From positions 49,499 to 113,498 of IMG/VR virus record IMGVR_UViG_3300032050_000036: a DNA stretch of 64,000 nt. The stretch is one strand, 5' to 3'. Positions 1 to 7,550 of this stretch are shown piece after piece. How positions within the stretch are numbered: position 1 is the stretch's first letter; each line of letters opens with the position of its first letter. The notes below the pieces were generated by a model. The model had not been told where the DNA came from. It saw nothing but the letters and a program-made list of their open reading frames with translations, and searched no databases. This DNA comes from a virus. The translations under genes and the position numbers were made by a program.

Positions 1-1
1 T

Positions 2-130
2 TGCGGACACCATTATAATAAGGCAATGGATAACGCAATTGGATATGACAGTATGATGAAGTTTGCCATAGAAATTGTAGACGAAAGAGAACGTCTAATA
101 GAAAATAAATTAGTAGGTAGTGAAAATTAA
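2..130 (+). CDS. Unknown protein, C-terminal fragment
   Basis: This is the last 42 codons of a gene that begins before the window. The open frame runs from base 2 to a TAA whose last A is also the A of the next ATG (TAATG), so the two genes are translationally coupled. The fragment is hydrophilic and charged near its end. No family is recognised from so short a piece. The tight overlap places it in the same rightward operon as the nuclease gene that follows. Confidence 0.6.
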   Translation, partial: CGHHYNKAMDNAIGYDSMMKFAIEIVDERERLIENKLVGSEN

Positions 131-549
131 TGTATGAGTATAGAGTAAAAAACTTAACAAAAATTGTTGATGGCGATACAATCGATGTTGATATAGATCT
201 TGGGTTTAACATATCATATTCTCAAAGAGTTCGTCTTGCTGGAATAGATACCCCAGAATCAAGAACGGCAGATAAAATTGAAAAAAATTTAGGTCTTGAG
301 TCAAAAGAATATCTCAAAAACAAACTAAAGGATGCCAAAACAATAATAATTAAAACAGAAAAGCCAGACTCTTCGGAAAAGTATGGTCGTATTTTAGGTT
401 GGATTTATGCTGATGGAGACACGATTTCTATCAATGACCATATGATTGAAGACGGGTATGCTTGGGGATACTTGGGTGATACTAAGGTAAAAGATTTTGC
501 TGCGCTTGCTGCACAAAGAGAAAAGGCTAAAAATGGAAGAAATAAGTGA
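130..549 (+). CDS. Staphylococcal-nuclease-like (thermonuclease) protein
   Basis: The 139-residue protein is a single SNase (OB-fold) domain. The signature is clear: IVDGDT at residues 12-17, RVRLAGIDTPE at 33-43 and YGR at 85-87. D16, R35, D40, T41, E43 and R87 stand where the calcium-binding and catalytic residues of micrococcal nuclease stand, so the active site looks complete. The family hydrolyses phosphodiester bonds of DNA and RNA with Ca2+. There is no signal peptide, so the enzyme should act in the cytoplasm, perhaps in degrading host DNA (inference). The start overlaps the upstream stop. Confidence 0.85.
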   Translation: MYEYRVKNLTKIVDGDTIDVDIDLGFNISYSQRVRLAGIDTPESRTADKIEKNLGLESKEYLKNKLKDAKTIIIKTEKPDSSEKYGRILGWIYADGDTISINDHMIEDGYAWGYLGDTKVKDFAALAAQREKAKNGRNK

Positions 550-856
550 TTTTGATAAACTTTTGTTATCTGGAGTAATTGAACCAGCAGCGCTTGATTC
601 AAATACTGGGGAAATGCTTTATACTTTTTCTAAAAATTTAGAAGAAACAAATCCAGCATTACATAAATTAGTTATTGATAATTTTTATAAAACTTCTATT
701 AAACTTTGGGAATTAGGATTTTTAAATATGGATATAACAAATAGCAATCCATTAGTAGCATTAACGCCTTTTGCATTCAATGAAAATAAAATTAACCAAT
801 TGGATGAAGATTTACAGTTTGCCCTATCAGAAATCAAAAGAGGTTTAAATCAATAG
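533..856 (+). CDS. Hypothetical protein, 107 aa
   Basis: The ATG at 533 lies 17 nt inside the end of the nuclease gene and is preceded by a purine-rich AAGAGAAAAGG stretch. A longer reading from 497 is possible but would overlap the nuclease more. The product is acidic, rich in Leu and Asn, with no Cys and no membrane segment. No family is recognised. It belongs to the rightward operon. Confidence 0.6.
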   Translation: MEEISDFDKLLLSGVIEPAALDSNTGEMLYTFSKNLEETNPALHKLVIDNFYKTSIKLWELGFLNMDITNSNPLVALTPFAFNENKINQLDEDLQFALSEIKRGLNQ

Positions 857-869
857 GGGAGTATAATTA

Positions 870-1304
870 GTGGTTATGGACTATCTAATTGGATTTTTTA
901 TATGCATTTTTGTATTATATACTGTTGCAAAATTACAAATAAAATATAATATTTTAAAAGATCAAAAAGTTAAACCAATAAGGTATAGTCAAAGCCATGT
1001 GCACTCTCTTGTATTTCCTTTATTGCCAAAACCAGAAAAAATAAAAAAAATAATTAAAAGTCAGGCCTCTATTATTGATAAACAAAATCATATAAAAGTT
1101 ATAATAATGGATAATAAAGCGTATTGGATTAAAGATAATACATTTTATACAGCAGAAATGTCAATAGATGGAACTGTAGATAAGGATAGTACAACAAGAG
1201 TTGACACGGATAGTATGAGTAAGGTACAATTAGATAAGATGTTGTTCATTGTAGATAAACTTCGAGAAGGGACTTTTGATGATAGTGGGAGTGCAGGGGA
1301 CTAG
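870..1304 (+). CDS. Hypothetical membrane-anchored protein, 144 aa
   Basis: A GTG start at 870 is favoured because AGGGGAG (855-861) is 8 nt upstream; an ATG at 876 would be 14 nt away. Residues 3-22 form one hydrophobic segment, followed by a basic region and a soluble acidic C-terminal domain. This looks like a single-pass inner-membrane protein with a cytoplasmic tail. The end overlaps the next gene by 26 nt. The function is unknown. Confidence 0.6.
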   Translation: MVMDYLIGFFICIFVLYTVAKLQIKYNILKDQKVKPIRYSQSHVHSLVFPLLPKPEKIKKIIKSQASIIDKQNHIKVIIMDNKAYWIKDNTFYTAEMSIDGTVDKDSTTRVDTDSMSKVQLDKMLFIVDKLREGTFDDSGSAGD

Positions 1305-1629
1305 TAGTTTTGATGACTACCAGATCTTTCTTCGTGCTATTGGTGTTGCTCTTTCCAGTATAAGTAATCAGGATCCGTACTTTTATATATACACTGCTGG
1401 ACCAGCCAAGGTTAACTCTATGGTTATGGAGTTTGTAAACGTATCTGAGCGAAGCATGAAGTCACGTGGTCTTAAGATAAAGATGTATAAAGTTCCTCCA
1501 TCATGGATAGAGGAAAATATTTCTGACTTTAACTATTTAGCATTTCTTTCTAAACCGAAAGAGACAACATCTAGATTGGTTAAAGTGGCAGAAGAAAATA
1601 ATGTAGAAGTAGGAATATTTAGATACTAG
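1279..1629 (+). CDS. Possible Rossmann/SLOG-like protein, 116 aa
   Basis: The ATG at 1279 has GAAGGG (1266-1271) 7 nt upstream and sits inside the preceding gene. The N-terminus reads IVGVQGTSSF followed by a long helix, and residues near 40 read IYTAGPAKVNSM, a beta-strand-glycine-loop layout reminiscent of SLOG/YspA-type nucleotide-binding domains. That similarity is by pattern only. The C-terminus is strand-helix-strand. If the fold is right, it would bind a nucleotide or nucleotide-derived ligand. Structure prediction would decide. Confidence 0.5.
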   Translation: MIVGVQGTSSFDDYQIFLRAIGVALSSISNQDPYFYIYTAGPAKVNSMVMEFVNVSERSMKSRGLKIKMYKVPPSWIEENISDFNYLAFLSKPKETTSRLVKVAEENNVEVGIFRY

Positions 1630-1637
1630 GAGAAAAG

Positions 1638-1856
1638 ATGATAGTAAAAACATTAGAAGAGATGGAAAGCATAGTTTCAAATAATAAAAATTTATTTTGG
1701 GACGGATGGACCGTAGTAAGTAGACATCAATCAAATAAAGCAAAATCTTCTAAAGATGGAATATATCTAAATAATAAATGGTATATATCTAAAAGATTTG
1801 AACCGAATAGGGATGGATGGGACATACCAGAAAGACTTATCCATCAATATGCATAA
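1638..1856 (+). CDS. Hypothetical protein, 72 aa
   Basis: AGGAGAAAAG directly precedes the ATG at 1638. The product has several Trp and Asp residues (WDGW near residue 21, RDGWD near 58), a duplicated DGW pattern. There is no Cys and no membrane segment. The stop overlaps the WhiB-like gene by 8 nt. It is not recognised. Confidence 0.6.
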   Translation: MIVKTLEEMESIVSNNKNLFWDGWTVVSRHQSNKAKSSKDGIYLNNKWYISKRFEPNRDGWDIPERLIHQYA

Positions 1857-2130
1857 AAATAAATGGAAAGATAATGCGTTGTGTTTAGATTATGATACTA
1901 ATTTGTTTTTTGATAAATATGAAGAAGAGGTTTCATTTAGAGGTGCAATAGATAAGTTATGTCTTGAGTGTCCAGTTATAAAGACTTGCTTTGCAGTAGG
2001 AGTATCCGCTAAAGAGTGGGGTGTCTGGGGTGGTGTTTACTTGTCATCTGGAGAAGTCTCAAAAGAGTTTAATGAGCACAAAACAGAAGAAGTTTGGTCT
2101 GATATATGGAAAAAAATGGTGATAGACTAA
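1849..2130 (+). CDS. WhiB-like iron-sulfur transcription regulator
   Basis: The 93-residue protein carries the WhiB signature: C12, C38, C41 and C47 (C-x25-C-x2-C-x5-C) to hold a 4Fe-4S cluster, followed by GVWGG at 58-62, the turn that contacts the principal sigma factor. Wbl proteins are confined to actinobacteria and their phages; the mycobacteriophage TM4 version represses host whiB2. It therefore both indicates an actinobacterial host and suggests control of host or phage transcription. The start at 1849 is chosen because the Wbl domain begins just after it. The C-terminus after GVWGG is a short acidic helix without the basic DNA-binding tail of many host Wbl proteins. Confidence 0.85.
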   Translation: MHKNKWKDNALCLDYDTNLFFDKYEEEVSFRGAIDKLCLECPVIKTCFAVGVSAKEWGVWGGVYLSSGEVSKEFNEHKTEEVWSDIWKKMVID

Positions 2131-2134
2131 AAAT

Positions 2135-3499
2135 ATGGCAAAAATAATTATTTTTGATTTAGATGGGGTTTTAATAGATAGCAAAGATATTCACTATAAC
2201 GCACTAAATAAAGCATTATGTGATATTGATGCTAAATATAAAATATCTTTTGAGGATCATATTAAAATATATAATGGTTTGCCTACTAAAGAAAAACTAA
2301 AAATACTTTCAGAAAAAACTAATTTAGATAAAAGTACATTTGATATTATTAATAAAAATAAACAAAGTTATACATTCGACATGCTTAACGATGTTTCTGA
2401 AGATATAGAATTAATAGAGTTATTTAAATTAATTAAAAATAATAATATAAAAATATGTGTTGCTAGTAATAGTATAAGAAAAACAGTTGAACTAATTTTA
2501 ACTAAGTTAAATATTATTGATCTAGTAGATTATATTGTTAGTAATGAAGATGTAAAAAATCCAAAACCATCCCCCGAGATGTATTGGAAGTGCATGTCAG
2601 AATTCAATACAATACCAAAAGATGTTGTTATATTTGAAGATAGCATAATTGGTAAAATTGCCGTTCTAGATAGTGGTGCCAGCCTTGTTGAGATTAAAGA
2701 TAGAAAAGATCTAACCTTAGAAAAAATAAATAATGCTATAAATATTTTAAAATATTCCAAACATTCTGTCTTAAATAAAAAAATAAATATTGTAATACCA
2801 ATGGCTGGAAAAGGTAGCAGATTTTTAGATGCAGGTTTTTCATTTCCAAAACCATTAATAGATATAAATGGTATGCCAATGATAGAGTTAGTTGTAAATA
2901 ATATTGCACTAGAAGGAAACTATATATTTATAGTAAGAAAAGATCATTATGAAAAATATAATTTGCTTGAAATGTTAACAAGAATTGTTCCCGATTGCAA
3001 AATTATAACTGTTGACGAGGAGCAAAGCGGGGCAGCATCAACCTGCTTATATGCAAAAAATTACATAAATACAGAGGATCCGTTATTTATTATAAATTCT
3101 GATCAATATATAGATTGGAATCCTAAAGAATTTTTATACAATAATGTAATAAAAAATTTAGACGGATCAATATTGTTGTTTAAGTCTACTCATCCAAAAT
3201 GGTCTTATGCAAAATTAGATGAATTCGGCATGGTAGTAGAAGTTGCCGAAAAGGTAGTTATAAGTGACAATGCTACTGTCGGTGGATATTACTGGGGAAG
3301 TGGACACAATTTTGTTAAATACGCAGAACAAATGATAGAAAAAAATATTCGTGTAAATAATGAATTTTATGTGTGTCCAGTATACAATGAGGCAATAAAA
3401 GATAACAAAAAAATTGGATCATATTTTATTAATAAAATGTATGGATTGGGCACACCAGAAGATTTAGAAAAGTTTATGAGGTTTTATAATAATGATTAA
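2135..3499 (+). CDS. HAD hydrolase fused to sugar nucleotidyltransferase
   Basis: The 454-residue protein has two domains. Residues 1-205 are a beta-phosphoglucomutase-like HAD phosphatase, with FDLDGVLID (D8, D10), an ASNS motif II, KNPKPSPE with the conserved Lys, and IFEDS for motif IV. Residues ~217-454 are an NTP-transferase domain starting VIPMAGKGSRF, with the FPKPL loop and a metal-binding NSDQ motif. The reaction is presumably activation of a sugar 1-phosphate to NDP-sugar, with phosphate removal or isomerisation by the HAD part. Another gene of this window (12456-13556) has the same two domain types in the reverse order. The next gene starts within its last 8 nt. Confidence 0.8.
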   Translation: MAKIIIFDLDGVLIDSKDIHYNALNKALCDIDAKYKISFEDHIKIYNGLPTKEKLKILSEKTNLDKSTFDIINKNKQSYTFDMLNDVSEDIELIELFKLIKNNNIKICVASNSIRKTVELILTKLNIIDLVDYIVSNEDVKNPKPSPEMYWKCMSEFNTIPKDVVIFEDSIIGKIAVLDSGASLVEIKDRKDLTLEKINNAINILKYSKHSVLNKKINIVIPMAGKGSRFLDAGFSFPKPLIDINGMPMIELVVNNIALEGNYIFIVRKDHYEKYNLLEMLTRIVPDCKIITVDEEQSGAASTCLYAKNYINTEDPLFIINSDQYIDWNPKEFLYNNVIKNLDGSILLFKSTHPKWSYAKLDEFGMVVEVAEKVVISDNATVGGYYWGSGHNFVKYAEQMIEKNIRVNNEFYVCPVYNEAIKDNKKIGSYFINKMYGLGTPEDLEKFMRFYNND

Positions 3500-3932
3500 A
3501 ATATCACATAGAGGAAATCTTTATGGTAAAAACACATCAAGGGAAAATTCTCCAGAATATATTATTGAGGCCATAAATGCTGGATATGACGTTGAAATAG
3601 ATTTTTGGGTTATAAATAATAAAATGTATTTGGGACATGACGAGCCTACATATGAAGTAGATATGTATTTTATAAATTCTTATATTAAAAAGTTATGGCT
3701 TCATTGTAAAAATTTAGAAGCCTTAGACTTAGTTTTGTCAATGCCAAAATATTATAATGCGTTTTGGCATCAAGAAGATAATTTTACAATAACTACAAAT
3801 CATTTTATATGGACATATCCTGGAATGCCAGTTAAATCAAAAAGTATTTTAGTACACAAAGATATGCCGACCAAAAATATTCTAGATCAAGAGATGGCTG
3901 GCATTTGTAGTGATTTTATAGGTAGGATATAA
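3492..3932 (+). CDS. GDPD/PI-PLC-like phosphodiesterase-fold protein
   Basis: The first 45 residues match the start of glycerophosphodiester phosphodiesterases: SHRGN near residue 5, ENSPEYI near 19, and VEIDFW near 35, which supply the first catalytic His, the Arg, the Glu of ENS and the metal-binding E-x-D. A GHDEPTY segment near residue 50 corresponds to the second histidine region. At 146 residues it is well short of the usual ~240, so the distal barrel is missing. It may act on a phosphodiester-linked sugar or lipid head group; its place between sugar genes suggests surface modification (inference). Confidence 0.6.
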   Translation: MIKISHRGNLYGKNTSRENSPEYIIEAINAGYDVEIDFWVINNKMYLGHDEPTYEVDMYFINSYIKKLWLHCKNLEALDLVLSMPKYYNAFWHQEDNFTITTNHFIWTYPGMPVKSKSILVHKDMPTKNILDQEMAGICSDFIGRI

Positions 3933-3933
3933 A

Positions 3934-4524
3934 ATGGAAAATAGAATATTATATGGACATAAAACTCAGCCAAAATTATTAGAAAATTTTAATTTTAAAT
4001 ATATAAAAAATTTTGATATTTTTAAAATTAAAAACGAAATATTATTATTTGATAAAGAGTGGAATGAAGACTCCTCTAGACAAGAAAAATATGCTGCTCA
4101 TTCTAAAACATTTTCTTATTTTTGTTATGATTATTCAGAGTTTTCTCAACAAGATGAAGCATATACACTACAAACCAAAACAACAAATGATAAAGTATTG
4201 GAACTAGTAGAGCCTATCATTAAAGATTTGGAAGAAATTCATAAAGGTAAAAGAGGAAAAGTTCTTTTTATAAAATTGCCGTCTCGGTGCGAAATTAATA
4301 TACACAGAGATAGAGGATATTATTTAGGAATAATAAGAAGGCATCATATACCAATAATAACCAACAATGAATGTATTTTTGAGGTTAACTGTGATATGCT
4401 TAATATGTTGGAGGGAGAGTGTTGGGAAATAAATAATTCAAAATATCATTATGTTAACAATAATGGTGAAACAGATAGAGTTCATCTAATGATAGATATT
4501 ATTCCTAACAAATTTATAAAATGA
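3934..4524 (+). CDS. Aspartyl/asparaginyl beta-hydroxylase-like dioxygenase
   Basis: The C-terminal half has the Asp_Arg_Hydrox pattern: INIHRDRG near residue 125, RRHHIPIITN just after, GECWEINNS near 170, YHYVNNNG, then DRVHLMIDI. The first and last histidines are the likely Fe(II) ligands and the Arg the 2-oxoglutarate binder. The family hydroxylates Asp/Asn side chains or, in LpxO, lipid A fatty acids. The N-terminal 100 residues are unassigned. The gene starts 2 nt after the GDPD-like gene, and its TGA overlaps the next ATG (ATGA). The substrate is unknown. Confidence 0.7.
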   Translation: MENRILYGHKTQPKLLENFNFKYIKNFDIFKIKNEILLFDKEWNEDSSRQEKYAAHSKTFSYFCYDYSEFSQQDEAYTLQTKTTNDKVLELVEPIIKDLEEIHKGKRGKVLFIKLPSRCEINIHRDRGYYLGIIRRHHIPIITNNECIFEVNCDMLNMLEGECWEINNSKYHYVNNNGETDRVHLMIDIIPNKFIK

Positions 4525-5282
4525 TAATACAAATTATAGGGCTTCCTGGCTCTGGTAAAACAGAATTAGCAAAAGCATTAAAAGAACGTATAAATGCCAT
4601 CCATCTTAATGCAGATGAAGTTCGTGCTACAGTAAATTCTGATCTTGGATTTAGCCATGAAGATAGAATTGAACAAGCAAGACGAATGGGTGAAATGGCT
4701 CGCCTGATATCAAAACAGGGAGTTGCTCCCGTTGTTGTAGATTTTGTTTGCCCTACAGAATTAACTCGTGCAGCGTTTGGTAGACCAGACATTTTGATCT
4801 ACATGGAAACAATTGACGAAGGTAGATTTGAAGATACTAATAAAATGTTTGAAACCCCAAGTGATTTTGATATGGCTTTTATCAGTCATGAATGGAATGC
4901 AAACGAAAAAGCAACAGTAATAATTAAACAGTTTAACTTACATGATTGGTCTGCGCCCACAACACTAATGCTAGGCAGGTATCAACCATGGCACGAAGGT
5001 CACCATGCATTGTATAAAGAGGCGGGGAAGCGAACAGATCAGGTACTTCTTGGAGTACGTAATACATACAATACAAGCGAAAAAGACCCACTAACATTTG
5101 ATCAGGTAAAGAATTATATCTCAAAGGATGAATTCATGGATGGTGCGATGGTATTAAGGCTGCCTAATATTACAAACATTGTTTATGGTCGTGATGTTGG
5201 ATATAAGATTGAGCAAGTAGATTTGGGGGCAGAGATTCATGCTATATCGGCTACGCAAAAACGTAAAGAAATGGGTATCTAA
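4521..5282 (+). CDS. APS-kinase-like / nucleotidyltransferase-like fusion
   Basis: Residues 1-130 look like adenylylsulfate kinase: P-loop GLPGSGKT at 7-14, ADEVR at 31-35 and DLGFSHEDR at 41-49, the typical APS-binding segments. APS kinase makes PAPS from APS and ATP. Residues ~148-253 begin with GRYQPWHEGH at 152-161, a variant of the (H/T)xGH nucleotide-binding loop of the cytidylyltransferase/NMN-adenylyltransferase superfamily, followed by ISATQKRKE, close to the ISxTxxR motif. The fusion partner may be a sulfurylase-fold or another adenylyltransferase. A PAPS-dependent sulfotransferase lies at 53096. The start overlaps the preceding stop as ATGA. Confidence 0.75.
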   Translation: MIIQIIGLPGSGKTELAKALKERINAIHLNADEVRATVNSDLGFSHEDRIEQARRMGEMARLISKQGVAPVVVDFVCPTELTRAAFGRPDILIYMETIDEGRFEDTNKMFETPSDFDMAFISHEWNANEKATVIIKQFNLHDWSAPTTLMLGRYQPWHEGHHALYKEAGKRTDQVLLGVRNTYNTSEKDPLTFDQVKNYISKDEFMDGAMVLRLPNITNIVYGRDVGYKIEQVDLGAEIHAISATQKRKEMGI

Positions 5283-5327
5283 GTTGTGGGACTGGTTTAC
5301 TAAACCAAATAATATGGAGTGGCCATC

Positions 5328-5531
5328 ATGAATGTATCCAAACAAAGATCAGCACTAAAGGCCATTACTTGGCGGATTATTGGAACAGCAGATACTTTTT
5401 TATTGTCATGGCTAATAACAAAGGAACCAGTTACTGCTGGAGCAATCGCTAGTCTTGAAGTTATTACTAAGACTATTCTTTATTACTTGCATGAACGTGG
5501 ATGGAATAAAATACAGTGGGGTAGAAAATAA
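5328..5531 (+). CDS. DUF2061-like small membrane protein
   Basis: The 67-residue protein has the DUF2061 look: KAITWRIIGTADTF near residue 10, then two hydrophobic segments around a conserved Glu (IASLEVITKTILYYLHERGW). GGAG at 5316-5319 is 8 nt before the ATG at 5328; the GTG at 5319 overlaps this site and is less likely. The family is often encoded next to sulfate-activation genes, and here it follows the APS-kinase-like gene. The molecular role is unknown. Its TAA overlaps the next ATG. Confidence 0.7.
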   Translation: MNVSKQRSALKAITWRIIGTADTFLLSWLITKEPVTAGAIASLEVITKTILYYLHERGWNKIQWGRK

Positions 5532-5767
5532 TGTATACACAAGAGATGGCTCGTGCTTTCAGATCTTTAGATCATTTTTGCCCTAAAGGATTTAAATTAA
5601 CTATTATAGATAATGATAATTTTATTACAGTAAAGGCTGCTGAAAAAGATTTCGTTTCGCTACTTGACAGAGATAAGAGACTTGCTGTAGAATATATGAT
5701 AAGGGTTAAAAAGGCTTTAGAAGATAATGGAGCCATAGTTTTATTAACTAGGGAAGGTGGATCATAA
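5531..5767 (+). CDS. Hypothetical protein, 78 aa
   Basis: The start codon shares its A with the stop of the DUF2061-like gene (TAATG). The protein is a mix of short strands and helices with many charged residues and one Cys. No membrane segment or known motif is seen. Confidence 0.55.
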   Translation: MYTQEMARAFRSLDHFCPKGFKLTIIDNDNFITVKAAEKDFVSLLDRDKRLAVEYMIRVKKALEDNGAIVLLTREGGS

Positions 5768-5781
5768 AACCTAAACTTATA

Positions 5782-5898
5782 ATGCCTTTAATCGCATTTC
5801 TTGCGCTTGTGGCAACAATATCATTTTGGATTAAACAGTTGACAAAAATTGAAGACTTTGATATATTTGGAGATATAGAAGACGAGGAAGATCTATAA
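5782..5898 (+). CDS. Small membrane protein, 38 aa
   Basis: The ATG at 5782 opens a 38-codon frame whose first ~17 residues are hydrophobic (PLIAFLALVATISFW), followed by a strongly acidic tail ending IEDEEDL. Its TAA overlaps the next ATG as TAATG, the coupling used throughout this operon, which supports expression. It resembles no named family. Confidence 0.5.
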   Translation: MPLIAFLALVATISFWIKQLTKIEDFDIFGDIEDEEDL

Positions 5899-6395
5899 TG
5901 CAAACATTTTTACCACAATCGGATTATCGTGTATCTGCTGCTATTTTAGATAGTAAGCGTTTAAATAAGCAAATCTTAGAATGTTATCAAATTCTCAATG
6001 TGCTATCTGGTAAATCTCCTACTGGTGGTTGGCGTAATCATCCAGCAGTTCTGATGTGGAAAGGATTTGAGCGAGGACTTTGGAACTATGTTCAGGCTAT
6101 GATTTTAGAAGCCAAACGCCGTGGTATTAAAACAGAAAATAACGAAATTAATCTTAATAAATTAAAAGACTTATGCTGGGATAATTGGGGCAATCAAATA
6201 CCTAATTATTTTCAAGATGAAAATAAGTTAATTCGTATTATAACTACTCATCGTGCTAATTTATTTAATAAAGATCCACTGTATTACGCATCATTTCAAT
6301 ATGCTACAACTAGTTTAAACAATTTGCCATGCTGTCCTAATCGTAAAGAACCATGCAAGTATTATTGGCCAACACACGAGGCATCTTATGCTTGA
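5898..6395 (+). CDS. Pyrimidine-dimer glycosylase-like (Pyr_excise) protein
   Basis: The 165-residue protein matches the Pyr_excise/MSMEG_6728-type family: MQTFLP at the start, LDSKRLNKQ near residue 18, the GWRNHPAVLMWKG block near 43-55, a Tyr-rich helix with RRGI, and HRANLFNKDPLYY near 118. T4 DenV, in the same superfamily, is a pyrimidine-dimer DNA glycosylase/AP lyase. The conserved N-terminal R/K and H positions are present, but activity of this subfamily is not established. The C-terminus CCPNRKEPCKYYW could bind zinc. A role in UV-damage repair suits a phage of sunlit water (inference). Confidence 0.7.
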   Translation: MQTFLPQSDYRVSAAILDSKRLNKQILECYQILNVLSGKSPTGGWRNHPAVLMWKGFERGLWNYVQAMILEAKRRGIKTENNEINLNKLKDLCWDNWGNQIPNYFQDENKLIRIITTHRANLFNKDPLYYASFQYATTSLNNLPCCPNRKEPCKYYWPTHEASYA

Positions 6396-6795
6396 TTTGC
6401 TAATTTTTATATTGGTTGTTTTAGTAATTACTGGTATTTTAATAGAAAACATTAGGATAAAAAATAATAACAGAGAATTATTATTTTCATTGACACAATT
6501 AAGCCTAGACAATGATGCAATAAAGAAAAAAATAACATCATCAGAAGATGTTGAAAAGGATCATCTTATAAAGTTTTTATCTGAAACTAGAGAAGATTCA
6601 TATCAATTTATAGAAAAGTTTCAACAAGAACTTAAAAATTTTAAAAAAGAATTACATCCGCATGTTGCATACTATAATGAATTTGGAATTCTTTCGGAAC
6701 AGTATGATATTTATTCTAGCATGTCTAAAAAATTTGTTGAATATTATGAAAAATTATTAAAGTTTTTACCAGAAGAAAAAAATAATGGACGCTAG
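6388..6795 (+). CDS. Membrane-anchored coiled-coil protein, 135 aa
   Basis: Residues 3-22 are one hydrophobic helix, followed by ~100 residues rich in Lys, Glu, Leu and Gln with heptad-like spacing, suggesting a single-pass protein with a cytoplasmic coiled coil. The start lies 8 nt inside the previous gene. Position before zinc-ribbon, XapX-like and holin-like genes might suggest a lysis-accessory role, but nothing in the sequence demonstrates it. Confidence 0.55.
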   Translation: MLDLLIFILVVLVITGILIENIRIKNNNRELLFSLTQLSLDNDAIKKKITSSEDVEKDHLIKFLSETREDSYQFIEKFQQELKNFKKELHPHVAYYNEFGILSEQYDIYSSMSKKFVEYYEKLLKFLPEEKNNGR

Positions 6796-6970
6796 AGGAA
6801 TACCAACATGCTCTTGTCCTCAATGTGGTTGTCCATATTTTAAGGCTGTAATTCAGTTCGATCCTACAGATTATGAGATAGGATTATATTTTTTGGACGG
6901 GGAATGTAAAGATTGTGGAACATTGGTAACACTACCAACTCCAATAGACAAGATAAAGGAAAAGGAATAA
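6785..6970 (+). CDS. Small zinc-ribbon protein
   Basis: The 61-residue protein has two Cys pairs, CSCPQCGCP near residue 9 and CKDCG near 42, typical of a zinc ribbon. The start overlaps the preceding gene by 11 nt and its TAA overlaps the next ATG. The function is not recognised; such ribbons usually bind nucleic acid or another protein. Confidence 0.65.
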   Translation: MDARGIPTCSCPQCGCPYFKAVIQFDPTDYEIGLYFLDGECKDCGTLVTLPTPIDKIKEKE

Positions 6971-7128
6971 TGAAAGAAATATTGTTGTCAATTATTACTG
7001 GTTTTGGATGCGGTGTAATTTTTGCAGCATTTAAATTGCCAGTCCCAGCGCCACCAGTATTTGCTGGAGTTGCTGGTATAATAGGGTTATGGCTTGGCTA
7101 TGATGTCATAACCAAAGTCATATCCTAG
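6970..7128 (+). CDS. XapX-like small membrane protein
   Basis: The 52-residue protein is two hydrophobic helices around a central Pro-rich turn: FGCGVIFAAF, LPVPAPP, then FAGVAGIIGLWLGYDVI. This is the pattern of the XapX (DUF1427) family of two-helix membrane proteins of unknown function. The ATG at 6970 is set by the TAATG overlap with the zinc-ribbon gene. It lies directly before a holin-like gene, so it may be part of the lysis region. Confidence 0.7.
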   Translation: MKEILLSIITGFGCGVIFAAFKLPVPAPPVFAGVAGIIGLWLGYDVITKVIS

Positions 7129-7137
7129 GAGGAAAAA

Positions 7138-7431
7138 ATGAACATGTTAAAAGAAGAGCACAAAAAGATGCTCGCATCGTACGGACGCTCTGTCCTTGCT
7201 GGTGTTGCAGCACTGTATGTTGCTGGAGTAACTGATCCAAAAGAACTTTGGGCAGCACTTGTAGCAGCGATTGCCCCAGTGGCACTAAGAGCGTTGAATC
7301 CAAACGATTCAGCATTTGGCCGTATGCCTGCAGCAAAGGCTGTAGATGAAGCACTGAAGGCAATTAAGAAGCCAGTAAAGAAATCTGCAAAAAAGTCTTC
7401 TGGTGGCGGATCTACACACAATATGCTATAA
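7138..7431 (+). CDS. Probable holin-like membrane protein
   Basis: AGGAGG with a 6-nt spacer precedes the ATG at 7138. The 97-residue product has a charged N-terminus, a hydrophobic segment (residues ~18-32), a second around 37-50 (LWAALVAAIAPVALRAL) and a Lys-rich C-terminus, a layout shared with small actinophage holins. Holins form membrane lesions that time lysis. No lysin gene is adjacent; the lysozyme-like gene of this window is at 42474. A terminator follows directly. Confidence 0.55.
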   Translation: MNMLKEEHKKMLASYGRSVLAGVAALYVAGVTDPKELWAALVAAIAPVALRALNPNDSAFGRMPAAKAVDEALKAIKKPVKKSAKKSSGGGSTHNML

Positions 7432-7451
7432 AGCATTAAGTATAAGATTAG

Positions 7452-7480
7452 GCGGTTGTTATATTTGACAGCCGCTTTTT
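7452..7480 (+). terminator. Rho-independent terminator after holin-like gene
   Basis: GCGGTTGT (7452-7459) pairs with ACAGCCGC (7468-7475) across an 8-nt loop with one G-T pair, followed by TTTTT. It ends the 1-7.4 kb operon and overlaps the hsp20 promoter. Confidence 0.75.
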
Positions 7481-7493
7481 CTTATGCTATAAT
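7465..7493 (+). promoter_or_regulatory. Perfect sigma70-type promoter for hsp20
   Basis: TTGACA (7465-7470), a 17-nt spacer and TATAAT (7488-7493) give an exact match to the bacterial consensus. The -35 box lies in the loop and 3-prime arm of the upstream terminator. Confidence 0.85.
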
Positions 7494-7550
7494 AAAAACA
7501 TACCTGCCCGAAGGGGGGTATACATTGAACTCGCTTAACAAGGAGGAAAC

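Noticed and set aside
5285-5330. 15-codon TTG frame between the APS-kinase fusion and the DUF2061-like gene
   Set aside because: It is too short, has no ribosome site and overlaps the start signals of the DUF2061-like gene.
7125-7436. Leftward frames opposite the holin-like gene
   Set aside because: They lack ribosome sites and conserved features; the sense gene has AGGAGG and a clear membrane topology.
7494-7550. RNA thermometer in the hsp20 leader
   Set aside because: The CCCGAAGGGG hairpin at the 5-prime end does not pair convincingly with the AAGGAGG site; no ROSE or FourU pattern was found.
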